Source: Pseudoteredinibacter isoporae_A
GTDB taxonomy: Bacteria; Pseudomonadota; Gammaproteobacteria; Pseudomonadales; Cellvibrionaceae
DNA: 64,000 nucleotides
NCBI RefSeq assembly: GCF_040372805.1
Contig: NZ_BAABWJ010000005.1
Span: forward strand, 1 to 64,000
Direction: 5' to 3'
Shown here: one piece after another, positions 17,843 through 26,677 of the stretch
How the letters are laid out: the number at the start of each line of letters is the position of its first letter
Numbering within the stretch: the first letter of the stretch is position 1
Program-made: the position numbers and the translations under genes
Notes under the pieces: generated by a model
Told to the model about the DNA's origin: nothing
Databases searched by the model: none
Seen by the model: the letters and a program-made list of their open reading frames with translations, nothing else

Positions 17843-18372
17843 TCCATTGCCTCCGATAACTTATTCCATAACGCATTTAGCTGATAGGTAGAAATCAGTG
17901 ACTCTATAGCAGCGGGTGATACTTTTTCACCAGTAATGCGGTAATAATCCAACGCCGTACGAATATACCGTTTCTCCTGATCTAGCATATAACTCGCCTC
18001 AAATAACCCTTTCTTTTCTTTATCCCACACTCTGCTGGTCATTTTAAATTTTTCAATATTCTCTGATACTGGTAATAGCGTAAACTGCTTGTACCAACCC
18101 CTATAGACCTGTTGTGTTTGAGACACACAATTATTTAAAGCCGCCACCATTTTTGTGGTAAAAAAACGTTGCATACCCATCGCACCACCTTCACTGGCAT
18201 TGGGCTCCTGAATATCGGACATAACATCATCCACAGCGGTAATACCGATCAGCGGGGTTGGGTTAGATAAATCGTACCCTTCATCTGTATCCGCCCAGGA
18301 TGGCTGACAGATAGCACAACTGACTAATACAAATCCCTTTAACGCTTGATTGACTCTAGAGTAAACGCTCAT
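17827..18372 (-). CDS. Secreted protein of unknown family in the hsd operon (OrfA)
   Basis: 181 residues. A Sec signal peptide is plausible (hydrophobic GFVLVSCAICQ, cleavage after SWA near residue 27). The mature part has the repeated pattern VSPAAIESLISTYQLNALWNKL and a cysteine near each end (NNCVSQ, MECDTK) but no motif that I recognise. The start ATG overlaps the hsdS stop as ATGA (18369-18372), with AAGGAAG upstream, so it is translationally coupled to hsdS. Probably works with the exported metallopeptidase-like protein whose start it overlaps; inference from coupling only. Confidence 0.7.
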   Translation of the reverse strand: MSVYSRVNQALKGFVLVSCAICQPSWADTDEGYDLSNPTPLIGITAVDDVMSDIQEPNASEGGAMGMQRFFTTKMVAALNNCVSQTQQVYRGWYKQFTLLPVSENIEKFKMTSRVWDKEKKGLFEASYMLDQEKRYIRTALDYYRITGEKVSPAAIESLISTYQLNALWNKLSEAMECDTK

Positions 18373-19763
18373 ATGGCTACTTCCTTGTTTTGATTATCGG
18401 ATGGTTCTGGGGCTTGCCAGTTTCTGACGTCTATTTTTCCGGTGACGGCTGCTGAGATTAGAGCTGTACGGCGCTCACGCAAAAGTACAACTTGCCTCTC
18501 TGCGCAACTTTCCAAGTCATCATATTTATCGCTAGCATTTTTAGCGTATTGAACAATTTCTTTTTGCTCTGCTAGGAGCGGTCTACATGTTGGAGCTTCT
18601 CCAACATTTGAAAGACTAAGACCTTCTTTAAGCCCATATTGGGTAACAGAGAAGTATGATTTAACCGAACTAGATGAAAGCACTAACCCCAAATAGTCTG
18701 AATCCATTAAAGACTTAATCGGCCTAATCAAGCTCAAGTGTTGGTTAATATAAACTGTGCCATCGAGCTCTGGGGTTATAGCAACACGACCGGTATTTGC
18801 CCCAGTAATACATACAACAACATCCCCGTTTTCCAATTTTGTGCGAACACCCTCAGCATTATTTGGTGGAGATACTTTTTTAGCACCCGACAATTCAAGA
18901 CCAAGCTTATTGTTAAGGTCGCCACTCTGTAGAAATATATTTTCACCATTTTCACTTAAATAATCAGACCATCCTCGAGGCCCTGATGTTATAAAATTGG
19001 TGATTTGCTTTACTCTGCAGACATCCCAATGCTCCGGCACTTCACCTAACCACTCAACACCTGAATCGCGCATGGGGGCGTTGGGGTTGAGGCCTTTGGT
19101 GACGGCATGGCTGATCACGGCCTGGCGTTTTTCTTTTAGCAGTTTGATCAGCTGTTGTTGTTTTTCGATCAGGGTGTCGATTTTGGCAGTTTCGTGGTCG
19201 AGGAAGTTGGCGATTTTTTCTTGCTCAGTATTAGAAGGGACAACTACAAAAGTGTCTGCGAGAGGGCCTAAATTAAGAGCCCTAAATGTGGCACCACCTA
19301 CACTACTCTCCCATTGCTGAAATGAAGAAGTCGCGCGTAAAGCCCAGAAAAAGTATCTGGCGTTGTAAGCAGACGAAATGGCTACTCTAGCTGTTCCCTG
19401 TGTTAAATTAGCACCATCAAGCGTTTCGGGCGTTATCATTAACTTTCCGAAACTCGGCCCTATAGAACAAACTATATCACCTGGTTTTATTTTGCTTCTC
19501 TCATAGTCAGCAGCAATTTCGGGTGAAGTTCGAAGCAGTCCATCATAATCTTTCACTCCTCCTTCATCCGTCATATCAGCAGGTCTAATGTAAGGAATGC
19601 CTCCCTTTTTATTTGGCCCTGCTTGAACAATTCCATATGTGATCTGTCGATTCTGATCAACTATCTGCTTAAGTCGGCCAACAACCCAACTTTTAGGCAC
19701 ATCTCCTATAACTTCGACCGCTGAATCCTTATATTCAGGATAAGGCTGATACTTTGCGCCCAT
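18369..19763 (-). CDS. hsdS: Type I restriction-modification specificity subunit
   Basis: 464 residues, giving DNA sequence specificity to the HsdM/HsdR complexes. Two target-recognition domains (about 15-170 and 235-395) are each followed by a helical spacer: EQEKIANFLDHETAKIDTLIEKQQQLIKLLKEKRQAVISHAVTKG (about 180-225), and AEQKEIVQYAK ... LLRERRTALISAAVTGKIDVR near the C-terminus. The repeated PxHW/PKSW and GDI/GDV VCIxG segments are typical. Overlaps the stop of hsdM as TAATG. Complete, not a half-subunit. Recognition sequence cannot be predicted without a database match. Confidence 0.95.
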   Translation of the reverse strand: MGAKYQPYPEYKDSAVEVIGDVPKSWVVGRLKQIVDQNRQITYGIVQAGPNKKGGIPYIRPADMTDEGGVKDYDGLLRTSPEIAADYERSKIKPGDIVCSIGPSFGKLMITPETLDGANLTQGTARVAISSAYNARYFFWALRATSSFQQWESSVGGATFRALNLGPLADTFVVVPSNTEQEKIANFLDHETAKIDTLIEKQQQLIKLLKEKRQAVISHAVTKGLNPNAPMRDSGVEWLGEVPEHWDVCRVKQITNFITSGPRGWSDYLSENGENIFLQSGDLNNKLGLELSGAKKVSPPNNAEGVRTKLENGDVVVCITGANTGRVAITPELDGTVYINQHLSLIRPIKSLMDSDYLGLVLSSSSVKSYFSVTQYGLKEGLSLSNVGEAPTCRPLLAEQKEIVQYAKNASDKYDDLESCAERQVVLLRERRTALISAAVTGKIDVRNWQAPEPSDNQNKEVAI

Positions 19764-22108
19764 TACGAATGCACCTCTTGCAGCAAATTCATAATCTCAG
19801 CAGACACCGTATCCAAATCCGCATCAATCGCTTCTAAATCTCTCGGCGGCTGATACTGATAAAAATGGCGGTTAAACGGAATCTCATAACCCACAATACC
19901 CACTTCCTGATCTTTATCATCGGTCTTACTGGCATCTATCCAGGCATCGGGCACATGGGGTTGTACTTCTTTTTTGAAGTAGGCTTCGTTGAGTGCATTC
20001 ACGGTTTGTGATGGATCAAGCGCGACGTTTTCGTTATCTCGCAGATCGCCATCGGGCTTGTATTCCAGCGTTTGGCCATCCACATCAAACAGGCCATAAA
20101 GCGGATTGGCTTCGGTATTTTTATGCAGCTTTTTAATCACTTTTTCAGCTGCTGGGTTTTTCCAGCTCACGGCGGTGGTGATTTGTTTTTTCTCTTTGGC
20201 TTCTAACGTGATGCCTTGAGCTTTGCAGGCAGCTTTGATGGCGGCTTCATAGCCATTCATATCATCACACTGCGCTGTGCCAATCTCTGATTGTAGCTGT
20301 TTGGCTTTTAGCAGGCATTGCTTTTGTGCTGCCCAGATTTTTTGATCTAACAGCTCTTTTATTTTGGCTTCTTTTAAATCACTGAAATGGGTTTTCAGGT
20401 GTTTACGGATATCGGCTTCATGCTCGGCCAGTACGCCATAGTTTTCGCAATCAGCTGCGTCGCTCCAGCTTTCACCGTAAGCTTCATACACCCACTTCAT
20501 CGGCGCGTTTAAAGGTTTGGGCGCAAAGCGCAGCTCGGCGATGCGTTCATCACTGAATTGGTAGCTCTCACGTAATGGGCGCTCGATGGTGATGCGGCGG
20601 TAGCCAAATTCATGAGTGGCGAAGATTTTACTGGCGAAGGTTTTTGGTGCTTCGGCTTTTGGGTTGGCTGATTGACGGCCACGGTTGCTTTTTTGCTCGG
20701 CGGGTTTATCCAGTTCGCGGGCATCCACCACTTCAAACGCTCCAAAGCTGCGGGTGATGGTGGCGATATCTTCGCTGCTCATTTCGTTGCGTTTGGAGCC
20801 TAGGGATTTACGCATTTTGCCGCAGAGGTTTGCGCCGTTGATGAGCTGTACTTTTCCTTTGCGCTCATCGGCCTTTTTATTCGACAGCACCCAGACATAG
20901 GTGGCGATGCCGGTGTTGTAGAACATATCGGTGGGTAGCGCGACGATGGTTTCTAACAGGTCGGCCTCAAGTATGTAGCGGCGGATTTCGCTTTCGCCAC
21001 TGCCTGCACCACCGGTAAACAACGGCGAGCCGTTGAGGATGATGCCGATTCTACCTCCTCCCTCTGATGCATCACGCAGCTTGCTGATCAGGTGCATGAG
21101 GAATAATAAGGAGCCGTCGGATACACGCGGCAGGCCTGGGCCAAAGCGGCCGTCGTAGCCTTTGAGGGTGTTTTCGTCTTTGATAGTGGATTCGATTTTT
21201 TTCCAATCGACACCAAAGGGCGGATTGGAGAGCATGTAATCAAATTTGTCGGCGTAGAGCTGATCATTGGATAAGGTGTTGCCGAGTTTGATATTGGTGA
21301 CGTCCTGGCCTTTGATCAGCATATCGGCTTTACAGATGGCGTAGCTCTCGGGGTTAAGCTCTTGGCCAAAGGCACGCATGACCGCTTGTGGGTTTAACTC
21401 GTGCACGTATTCCATACCCGAGGAGAGGAAGCCGCCGGTACCTGCGGTGGGGTCGTAGATGGTGCGGATGATGCCAGGCTTGGTGAGGGCGTCATCATCT
21501 TCCATAAATACCAGGGAGGTGGTGAGGCGCACAATATCACGGGGGGTAAAGTGTTCCCCGGCGGTTTCATTGGAGCCTTCCGCAAAGCGGCGAATCAGTT
21601 CTTCAAATACCAGGCCCATGTCGTGGTTGGAGATGGCCTTGGGACTGAGGTCGGTTTGGCGGACTTTTTTAACAATACTGAATAAGAGATCTGCATCGTT
21701 AAGTTGGGCAATAAACTCGGCAAAATTGAAATATTCAAAGATTTCGCGAGCATCTTTTGAAAAACTCTGAATATAACTTTCCAAATTATCTTTTATGCCC
21801 GCCTGACCTAACTTGGACAAATCCATTTTGGAGGTGTTGAAGAAACTTAGAGTGTTTCCATTGTGTTGAGTGGCACGGAGTAGCAATTTCTCCTGAGCCT
21901 CTTCGGGCAGGTCAAGCTTTAAAAGCTCTTCATGCTCTCCCAGAACAGTCTCTTTTGTTTCCTCTAAAACACACTCTAAGCGGCGCAATAGGGTAAATGG
22001 CAAAATGATACGCCCATATTGGCTCTGCTTAAAATCACCTCGCAATAAATCAGCAATAGACCAACAGTAAGCGGCTAAATTATTGGAAGCTGAGGTTTGA
22101 TCTGACAT
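19763..22108 (-). CDS. hsdM: Type I restriction-modification methyltransferase subunit
   Basis: 781 residues, an N6-adenine methyltransferase of the HsdM class using S-adenosylmethionine. An N-terminal helical HsdM_N domain (about 10-150) is followed by motif I DPTAGTGGF (219-227) and motif IV NPPFG (295-299). It is longer than the roughly 500-residue classic subunits because of a C-terminal extension of about 250 residues rich in charged helices, a layout seen in the long HsdM subtype. First hsd gene after mrr (14-base gap), start ATG at 22106-22108. Works with the adjacent HsdS. Confidence 0.95.
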   Translation of the reverse strand: MSDQTSASNNLAAYCWSIADLLRGDFKQSQYGRIILPFTLLRRLECVLEETKETVLGEHEELLKLDLPEEAQEKLLLRATQHNGNTLSFFNTSKMDLSKLGQAGIKDNLESYIQSFSKDAREIFEYFNFAEFIAQLNDADLLFSIVKKVRQTDLSPKAISNHDMGLVFEELIRRFAEGSNETAGEHFTPRDIVRLTTSLVFMEDDDALTKPGIIRTIYDPTAGTGGFLSSGMEYVHELNPQAVMRAFGQELNPESYAICKADMLIKGQDVTNIKLGNTLSNDQLYADKFDYMLSNPPFGVDWKKIESTIKDENTLKGYDGRFGPGLPRVSDGSLLFLMHLISKLRDASEGGGRIGIILNGSPLFTGGAGSGESEIRRYILEADLLETIVALPTDMFYNTGIATYVWVLSNKKADERKGKVQLINGANLCGKMRKSLGSKRNEMSSEDIATITRSFGAFEVVDARELDKPAEQKSNRGRQSANPKAEAPKTFASKIFATHEFGYRRITIERPLRESYQFSDERIAELRFAPKPLNAPMKWVYEAYGESWSDAADCENYGVLAEHEADIRKHLKTHFSDLKEAKIKELLDQKIWAAQKQCLLKAKQLQSEIGTAQCDDMNGYEAAIKAACKAQGITLEAKEKKQITTAVSWKNPAAEKVIKKLHKNTEANPLYGLFDVDGQTLEYKPDGDLRDNENVALDPSQTVNALNEAYFKKEVQPHVPDAWIDASKTDDKDQEVGIVGYEIPFNRHFYQYQPPRDLEAIDADLDTVSAEIMNLLQEVHS

Positions 22109-22122
22109 CTCGCGTTAACTCA

Positions 22123-23049
22123 TTAATCTTCGTTGAAATAATCGGTATCTATGGCTTTGACCTGATAGGTTTCTTTTACCGAAACACCAAGGCTGTGGTA
22201 AAGCATCAACTCCGCCAATCTGGAACCATCAATCAATACTACGCTGATATTAAGACCCTGCACGGCCTCAATGGCACCAGAGGAAAAGCTGGACGTGGTA
22301 ATAAACACCCCCTTGCGAGCACCATTGCGCGTGAGGGCGCCAATAAAGGTATCAATTTCGGGGCGCTGAACGTTGTGATCTGTGTAGCGCTTTGCCTGCA
22401 GGTAGATTTGCTCAAGGCCCAGGGGATCTTCATTAATCACTCCGTCAATGCCGCCATCGTGTGAGTATTGAGTCGCCCTGCCCGCTTCTTTTCGTGATCC
22501 GCCGTAGCCCATGGCCAACATGAGATCTACCACAAGTTGTTCAAAAAACTCGGGAGAAGATGATTTTATGGTGTCGAGCAGCTCATCACCTAATGCCCGA
22601 TTAAGCTCTTCATGTGCCTCTTCCAAACGCTCCTCAGGTGTCGCTTGATTGTCTTCGAGACCGCGATTAAGGGATTCCGAGGCAATACGGACGTTTGGTT
22701 TGGATTTGGCGGCGTGGAACTCCTTAAACTCTGGGAACTGCTTGAGGTATTTCACGCGAACCGGGGCTTCTGTTTGCGCTAAAGCTTCTCGCCCTCTGGG
22801 CGTAATGCGAGTTAACCCTCGGCCAGGTGATTCAAGTAGGCCCGCCTTGGTCAAATAGGTTCTGGCCCAGGAAATACGGTTTTTGATGATGGTTTGTTTA
22901 CCGGAAGCAATTTTCTCTTGAGCTTCTTCAGGAGTGAGCTGAAAATGCTCCCGAACCGTATCAATCACCTCACGAAATTGATGTGTTTCCCCATCGGCTA
23001 CTGCTGCCAATAGAGGGTGCATTGTCGACTGAAAATCAGGTATCGCCAT
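22123..23049 (-). CDS. mrr: Mrr-type restriction endonuclease
   Basis: 308 residues, a type IV-like nuclease that in E. coli cleaves modified DNA. The N-terminal winged-helix Mrr_N domain covers about 5-95 (HPLLAAVADGETHQFREVID, RGLTRITPRGREAL). The catalytic domain near 165-300 has FEQLVVDLMLAMGYGG, DGGIDG (198-203) and QAKRY (218 onward), giving the D...QxK arrangement of the PD-(D/E)xK variant. It starts the operon that continues into hsdM after 14 bases. Possibly modification-dependent and therefore needing compatibility with HsdM methylation. Confidence 0.93.
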   Translation of the reverse strand: MAIPDFQSTMHPLLAAVADGETHQFREVIDTVREHFQLTPEEAQEKIASGKQTIIKNRISWARTYLTKAGLLESPGRGLTRITPRGREALAQTEAPVRVKYLKQFPEFKEFHAAKSKPNVRIASESLNRGLEDNQATPEERLEEAHEELNRALGDELLDTIKSSSPEFFEQLVVDLMLAMGYGGSRKEAGRATQYSHDGGIDGVINEDPLGLEQIYLQAKRYTDHNVQRPEIDTFIGALTRNGARKGVFITTSSFSSGAIEAVQGLNISVVLIDGSRLAELMLYHSLGVSVKETYQVKAIDTDYFNED

Positions 23050-23547
23050 AACGCTTAACTTCCACTTGTTTTTACCTGTTTCGGCTTGTCCTTATCAGGA
23101 TGTCAAACACTCTACGCAAATTGTTCAATTAAACCTTAATGAGCGGTAGATATCAATTTTTACAGCAAATTCAATGAGATAGGATTGCATTCTGGGTTTA
23201 TTTTGGAGCCATCACCCTTTGGACAAAGGTGTGCGAATTTTGTACAAGTGGGCCACTTCCTTTAAATCTCACCACGCCTTCAGTTGCAAGCAGGAATTAA
23301 CGACAGGAATACCTTATAAAAACAAATAACAGCCTGATTGTTCCCCAAAAAGTAATGAATGAAGCGGATGATTCATCAGGCAATATACCATCATCGCTAG
23401 CTTGTCATTTTTGATAGAAAACGGGGCCACTCACAACACTATTAAAGCCACTGCAAGCCTGTGAGCTAAGCACTCGAATTCCGCAACTGTGCCCACTATA
23501 ATCGGCGATTCCTTCAACGGTAGAAACTCTATTCAAAAGGACCCAAA
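23050..23547. other. Divergent intergenic region of 498 bases
   Basis: No supported gene. It holds the promoter listed for mrr on its left side. The DUF4375 gene on the right has only an RBS (AAAAGGA) recognisable; no strong promoter was picked out for it. Confidence 0.5.
23128..23156 (-). promoter_or_regulatory. Sigma-70 promoter of the mrr-hsd operon
   Basis: On the minus strand TTGATA (23151-23156), 17 bases, TTTAAT (23128-23133): one mismatch to each consensus hexamer. Transcription would start near 23121, leaving a leader of about 70 bases before mrr. The only well-scored promoter seen upstream of the packed genes down to hsdR. Confidence 0.6.
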
Positions 23548-24051
23548 ATGGAAGAAGGCGGTATATTTCTAGAGCAATACAGCGGTCAATCCTTAAAAGA
23601 ACTGATTGAGCTCCAATCCACACATCGAATCGACTCCTTGGTATTGGCTATTGAATCCGCCCTGGATTCACGTAAAGAAGCCGATGAAAGCATGACAGAG
23701 GCAGAGTTAAGCATTCTAGCGGTTGAAGCGTTTGAGCGAGAGGTCGGAAATGGCGGCTTTATCCAGTTCTTCATCAACTCATCTGTTGAGTACACCCCAA
23801 TCCTTGTCGATGCGCTAAAAGCTATATCCTGTCACAAGCTGGCCAACATAGCTCAGCAGTCGATTGATGCACTTGGCGTTAATCCTTCAGATATCGATGC
23901 GGTGGAAGATAAAGCCAACAGTGAGGACGACGCGCTGGAGGAAATTCTTGCTGAATTGGATGATGCCTATTATGAGACCGATGAAGCACCCGCTTATGCA
24001 TTGTTTGATTACATAAAGCATCATCGAGACCAGATCAGGCTTACAGCGTAA
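23548..24051 (+). CDS. DMP19/DUF4375-family protein
   Basis: 167 residues. The conserved block AVEAFEREVGNGGFIQFFINSSVEYTPILVDAL identifies the DUF4375 (DMP19-like) family; DMP19 of Neisseria is described as a DNA-mimic protein, but most members have no assigned role. The protein is acidic in its C-terminal half (EDKANSEDDALEEILAELDDAYYETDEA), as expected for a DNA mimic. RBS AAAAGGA. Standing next to a restriction island this acidic character is suggestive, yet the family is widespread elsewhere. Confidence 0.75.
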   Translation: MEEGGIFLEQYSGQSLKELIELQSTHRIDSLVLAIESALDSRKEADESMTEAELSILAVEAFEREVGNGGFIQFFINSSVEYTPILVDALKAISCHKLANIAQQSIDALGVNPSDIDAVEDKANSEDDALEEILAELDDAYYETDEAPAYALFDYIKHHRDQIRLTA

Positions 24052-24086
24052 TCGCCTCTCTCACTACCGGATTGTAAGGAAATATT

Positions 24087-24899
24087 ATGCCTATTAGCGG
24101 CTCCGCACAGCGGGAGTTTTTACTGTATATTTTGAAGCAAAAAACACTGACGTTAACTGAAGTTGAACACTTTTTTTATCCAGAAGATAAGAGCAATACA
24201 AAGGCTCTGGGTGATCTTCTTAGGCACCTTAAAAACAGTAACTTTTTGAGTGTTCAGGATGACAACGGGCAGGATATAAAGATTCAGCAAGAGATGTTCA
24301 ACTCCCCTCAGCCCTATTCCGTTGTAGTGTCTGATATACGTGAGTACGAGCTGGAACAAGTGAACAGTGCGTATTTCACCTGGAAAGCTGAGGATATATC
24401 CCAGATAGACGAAAGCGTGCATATGTGTTTTTTAAATGGGCATCCATTCCAAATTTATGGTGATGTTGAGGGGTGTAAACCTCAAATGGCACGCTTACGT
24501 AGTTTCACCAATCTTTTCGCCCAGCTTTTGATAACAAGACGTTTCACTGAGCTTGCCACCTACATACACCCTGCTGTTGGCGATGAATACGATACACCTG
24601 CTCTTGAAGCGATGTTTGTTGATTCCGAGACGAAAAATGGGAAAATTGATACCTTCGATGATATCTCTATAGACGAGATTTATTGGGGGAAAGGCAGTGA
24701 GAAGAAATTCTTCGACGATGAAGGTATACCTAAAGGCGTAAAACGTAAGGATAGAGTCGGAAAATCGAGCTTTCAATTACAATGCGGCCTGAGCCCCAAT
24801 GGTATTGGAAGCTGGGAATACACCGTTTCGATTTGGGTATCTGAAACGCCTGAAGGCATTATGTGGGTTTATAAAGTGGACATGTATTCGTCTTACTAA
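24087..24899 (+). CDS. Hypothetical protein, unknown family
   Basis: 270 residues, 35 bases after the DUF4375 gene and probably co-transcribed. The first 75 residues look like a winged-helix-type domain (REFLLYILKQKTLTLTEVEHFF ... LGDLLRHLKNSNFLSVQDDNG). The rest is an NTF2-like-looking beta/alpha domain (LLITRRFTELATYIHP, ending YKVDMYSSY). No catalytic motif recognised. Not a shadow: long frame, good codon use and a plausible start. Confidence 0.6.
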   Translation: MPISGSAQREFLLYILKQKTLTLTEVEHFFYPEDKSNTKALGDLLRHLKNSNFLSVQDDNGQDIKIQQEMFNSPQPYSVVVSDIREYELEQVNSAYFTWKAEDISQIDESVHMCFLNGHPFQIYGDVEGCKPQMARLRSFTNLFAQLLITRRFTELATYIHPAVGDEYDTPALEAMFVDSETKNGKIDTFDDISIDEIYWGKGSEKKFFDDEGIPKGVKRKDRVGKSSFQLQCGLSPNGIGSWEYTVSIWVSETPEGIMWVYKVDMYSSY

Positions 24900-25132
24900 G
24901 GATACCGACGCTATGGCTTCTTAAGCCGTTAATCATCTATTCGAATGGAAAGACCCAACTATCGCTTAAGCTTGCAGTTATGTAGCCCTCGAATCATTCT
25001 CCTGAAGAGTTTAGATGTATCAATTTCAACAGAACCATCCACTCACACTTTAGTAGATTATTGAGGAGATAACACGCTAGAATGCGCTAATATAGGCAAC
25101 TCTACTATTGAATACTTGAAAAGTACTGTCCA

Positions 25133-25501
25133 GTGAAACTGCTACAAAATTTTTCCACCATTGAAGAGGCAAAAGACCTTGCAGCCACTTTGCTCAGGAA
25201 TGGCATAGGAGTACATATTTCTGGCATACATGGATTTCAGCATAGAAATTTTACAGGAACACTATCAGTTGGTCTTTGGATCATATTAGACGCACAATTT
25301 GAAGGTGCTGTTGAATTGACAAGAAATCCTAACCACTACGTTCAAGAAAAGCTTCCAGAATCCGAACTAATAAAACTTAACCGCGCAATTGAAGAGGAGC
25401 TTCTACTACCCGTAATGAAAGATAGCTCGAAAAATAAGGCCATTGCTTTTCTTATTTTATTGGTAATGGTGATTTTTATTCTATTTATGATCAAAAGGTA
25501 G
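25133..25501 (+). CDS. DUF2007-like small protein with a C-terminal membrane anchor
   Basis: 122 residues from a GTG. The N-terminal 70 residues follow the DUF2007 pattern: EEAKDLAATLLRNGIGVHISG (residues to be aligned) and LWIILDAQFEGAVEL. A single transmembrane helix (AIAFLILLVMVIFILFMI) ends the protein with KR, leaving the domain cytoplasmic. DUF2007 proteins are thought to be signal-transducing or PII-like small domains; no role can be given. Upstream is 233 bases without a gene. The 12-base gap to the AraC gene suggests co-transcription. Confidence 0.6.
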   Translation: MKLLQNFSTIEEAKDLAATLLRNGIGVHISGIHGFQHRNFTGTLSVGLWIILDAQFEGAVELTRNPNHYVQEKLPESELIKLNRAIEEELLLPVMKDSSKNKAIAFLILLVMVIFILFMIKR

Positions 25502-25513
25502 AATGCAAATAAC

Positions 25514-26557
25514 ATGAGCCCTCACTGCATCGCTGCTTCCGACCTTCTGGGCTTAATGGCCAAAACCATTGAGGCCGGCGCCAGTGTTGCCCATATCCTG
25601 GAACAACTTGACCTTCCCAGTAACCTTTTGGAAGAACCCAATCAACTGGTCGACATGGGTGACGCTTGGCGTATTATGCTGGCGAGCCAAAATGCGGTGC
25701 ACGAAGAGTCTCATTTGATTTCAAGTCGTCCTTTGCGACGTGGCAGCACTCGCCTCGTGTTTTCCAGCTTGCAACAATGTGAAACGCTTGAGGAAGGCTT
25801 ACAAAGCTTGGCTGAGAATTACAATATCATTCACGGTGGCCAGTTTAACTTAGTGCGTAAACAAGGACGTAGTTTAAGTTATTGTGTAGACGACAGTGAA
25901 TTCCACTACCAAACACAAGCTGTTCCATTAGCGATCGAATTTGCATTGATCAGTATTCACTGCACGCTTTCCTATCTTTGCAAAAAACCATTAAAACTCA
26001 AGCGTGTTTGCAGTAAACGAGAGTGGATTCCTGAGCACAATCACCACTTGAATATCTTCCACGCGCCCTTGAAATTAAATCAGCCTCAATATGAGCTGGC
26101 TTATGATATCAACCAAGCCCAGCTGCCCCTTCTACACGAATCCAAAGAAGATATTTCAGCAAACCTCTACCGCCACTACCAGTATTTTCTGAGTTTAAGT
26201 GAAAAGGACGACGCCCAGAGCTTTCTTCAGATATGCGAGGAAAAAGTTTATCAGGCAAGCGCCAAACACGTTCTCGTAAGCCAGGAATGGATTGCCAGTG
26301 AACTCAATATCAGCGTTGCGACTTTGCGGCGCCGCCTCACGGAACAAGGCAGTAACTACCGACAGCTCCTGGATGCTTGCAACAGCACTTTAGCCTGCCA
26401 GTATTTGCAAGCTGGCCTTGGCATTAACGATACCGCCACACGATTGGGTTACAGCGATGAACGCAGTTTTAAGCGGGCCTTTAAACGTTGGCACGAGCTC
26501 TCGCCGGCAGCTTATCTCAAGCAGCTTTCTCAAATTGACTCAAAACAAGCAAGATAA
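25514..26557 (+). CDS. AraC-family transcriptional regulator
   Basis: 347 residues. N-terminal ligand domain of the OruR/Arabinose_bd type (about 15-190), C-terminal HTH_18 domain with LVSQEWIASELNISVATLRRRLTEQGSNYRQLLD and a second helix-turn-helix TATRLGYSDERSFKRAFKRWHELSPAAYL. This class usually senses a small molecule and controls adjacent genes. It is 121 bases before a TonB-dependent receptor and an alpha/beta hydrolase on the same strand, which it probably regulates. Confidence 0.9.
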   Translation: MSPHCIAASDLLGLMAKTIEAGASVAHILEQLDLPSNLLEEPNQLVDMGDAWRIMLASQNAVHEESHLISSRPLRRGSTRLVFSSLQQCETLEEGLQSLAENYNIIHGGQFNLVRKQGRSLSYCVDDSEFHYQTQAVPLAIEFALISIHCTLSYLCKKPLKLKRVCSKREWIPEHNHHLNIFHAPLKLNQPQYELAYDINQAQLPLLHESKEDISANLYRHYQYFLSLSEKDDAQSFLQICEEKVYQASAKHVLVSQEWIASELNISVATLRRRLTEQGSNYRQLLDACNSTLACQYLQAGLGINDTATRLGYSDERSFKRAFKRWHELSPAAYLKQLSQIDSKQAR

Positions 26558-26677
26558 ACCTTCACCTCCTGAGCGAAAATGTACCCTATCGATAGAACCA
26601 ATTCGTCATATTTTCCTTGTCTGCCAGCCCCTATAGTGTCCAACATCAAATAATAACAGTAGCGAGAGGATAGATTG

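Noticed and set aside
12427..23049. A BREX, DISARM or other named multi-gene defence system
   Set aside because: Only mrr and classical hsdMSR components are identifiable; no pglZ, drm, brx or other hallmark genes are present.
23405..23623. 72-codon minus-strand frame between mrr and the DUF4375 gene
   Set aside because: It overlaps the start of the DUF4375 gene in antisense, has no RBS and no recognisable pattern.
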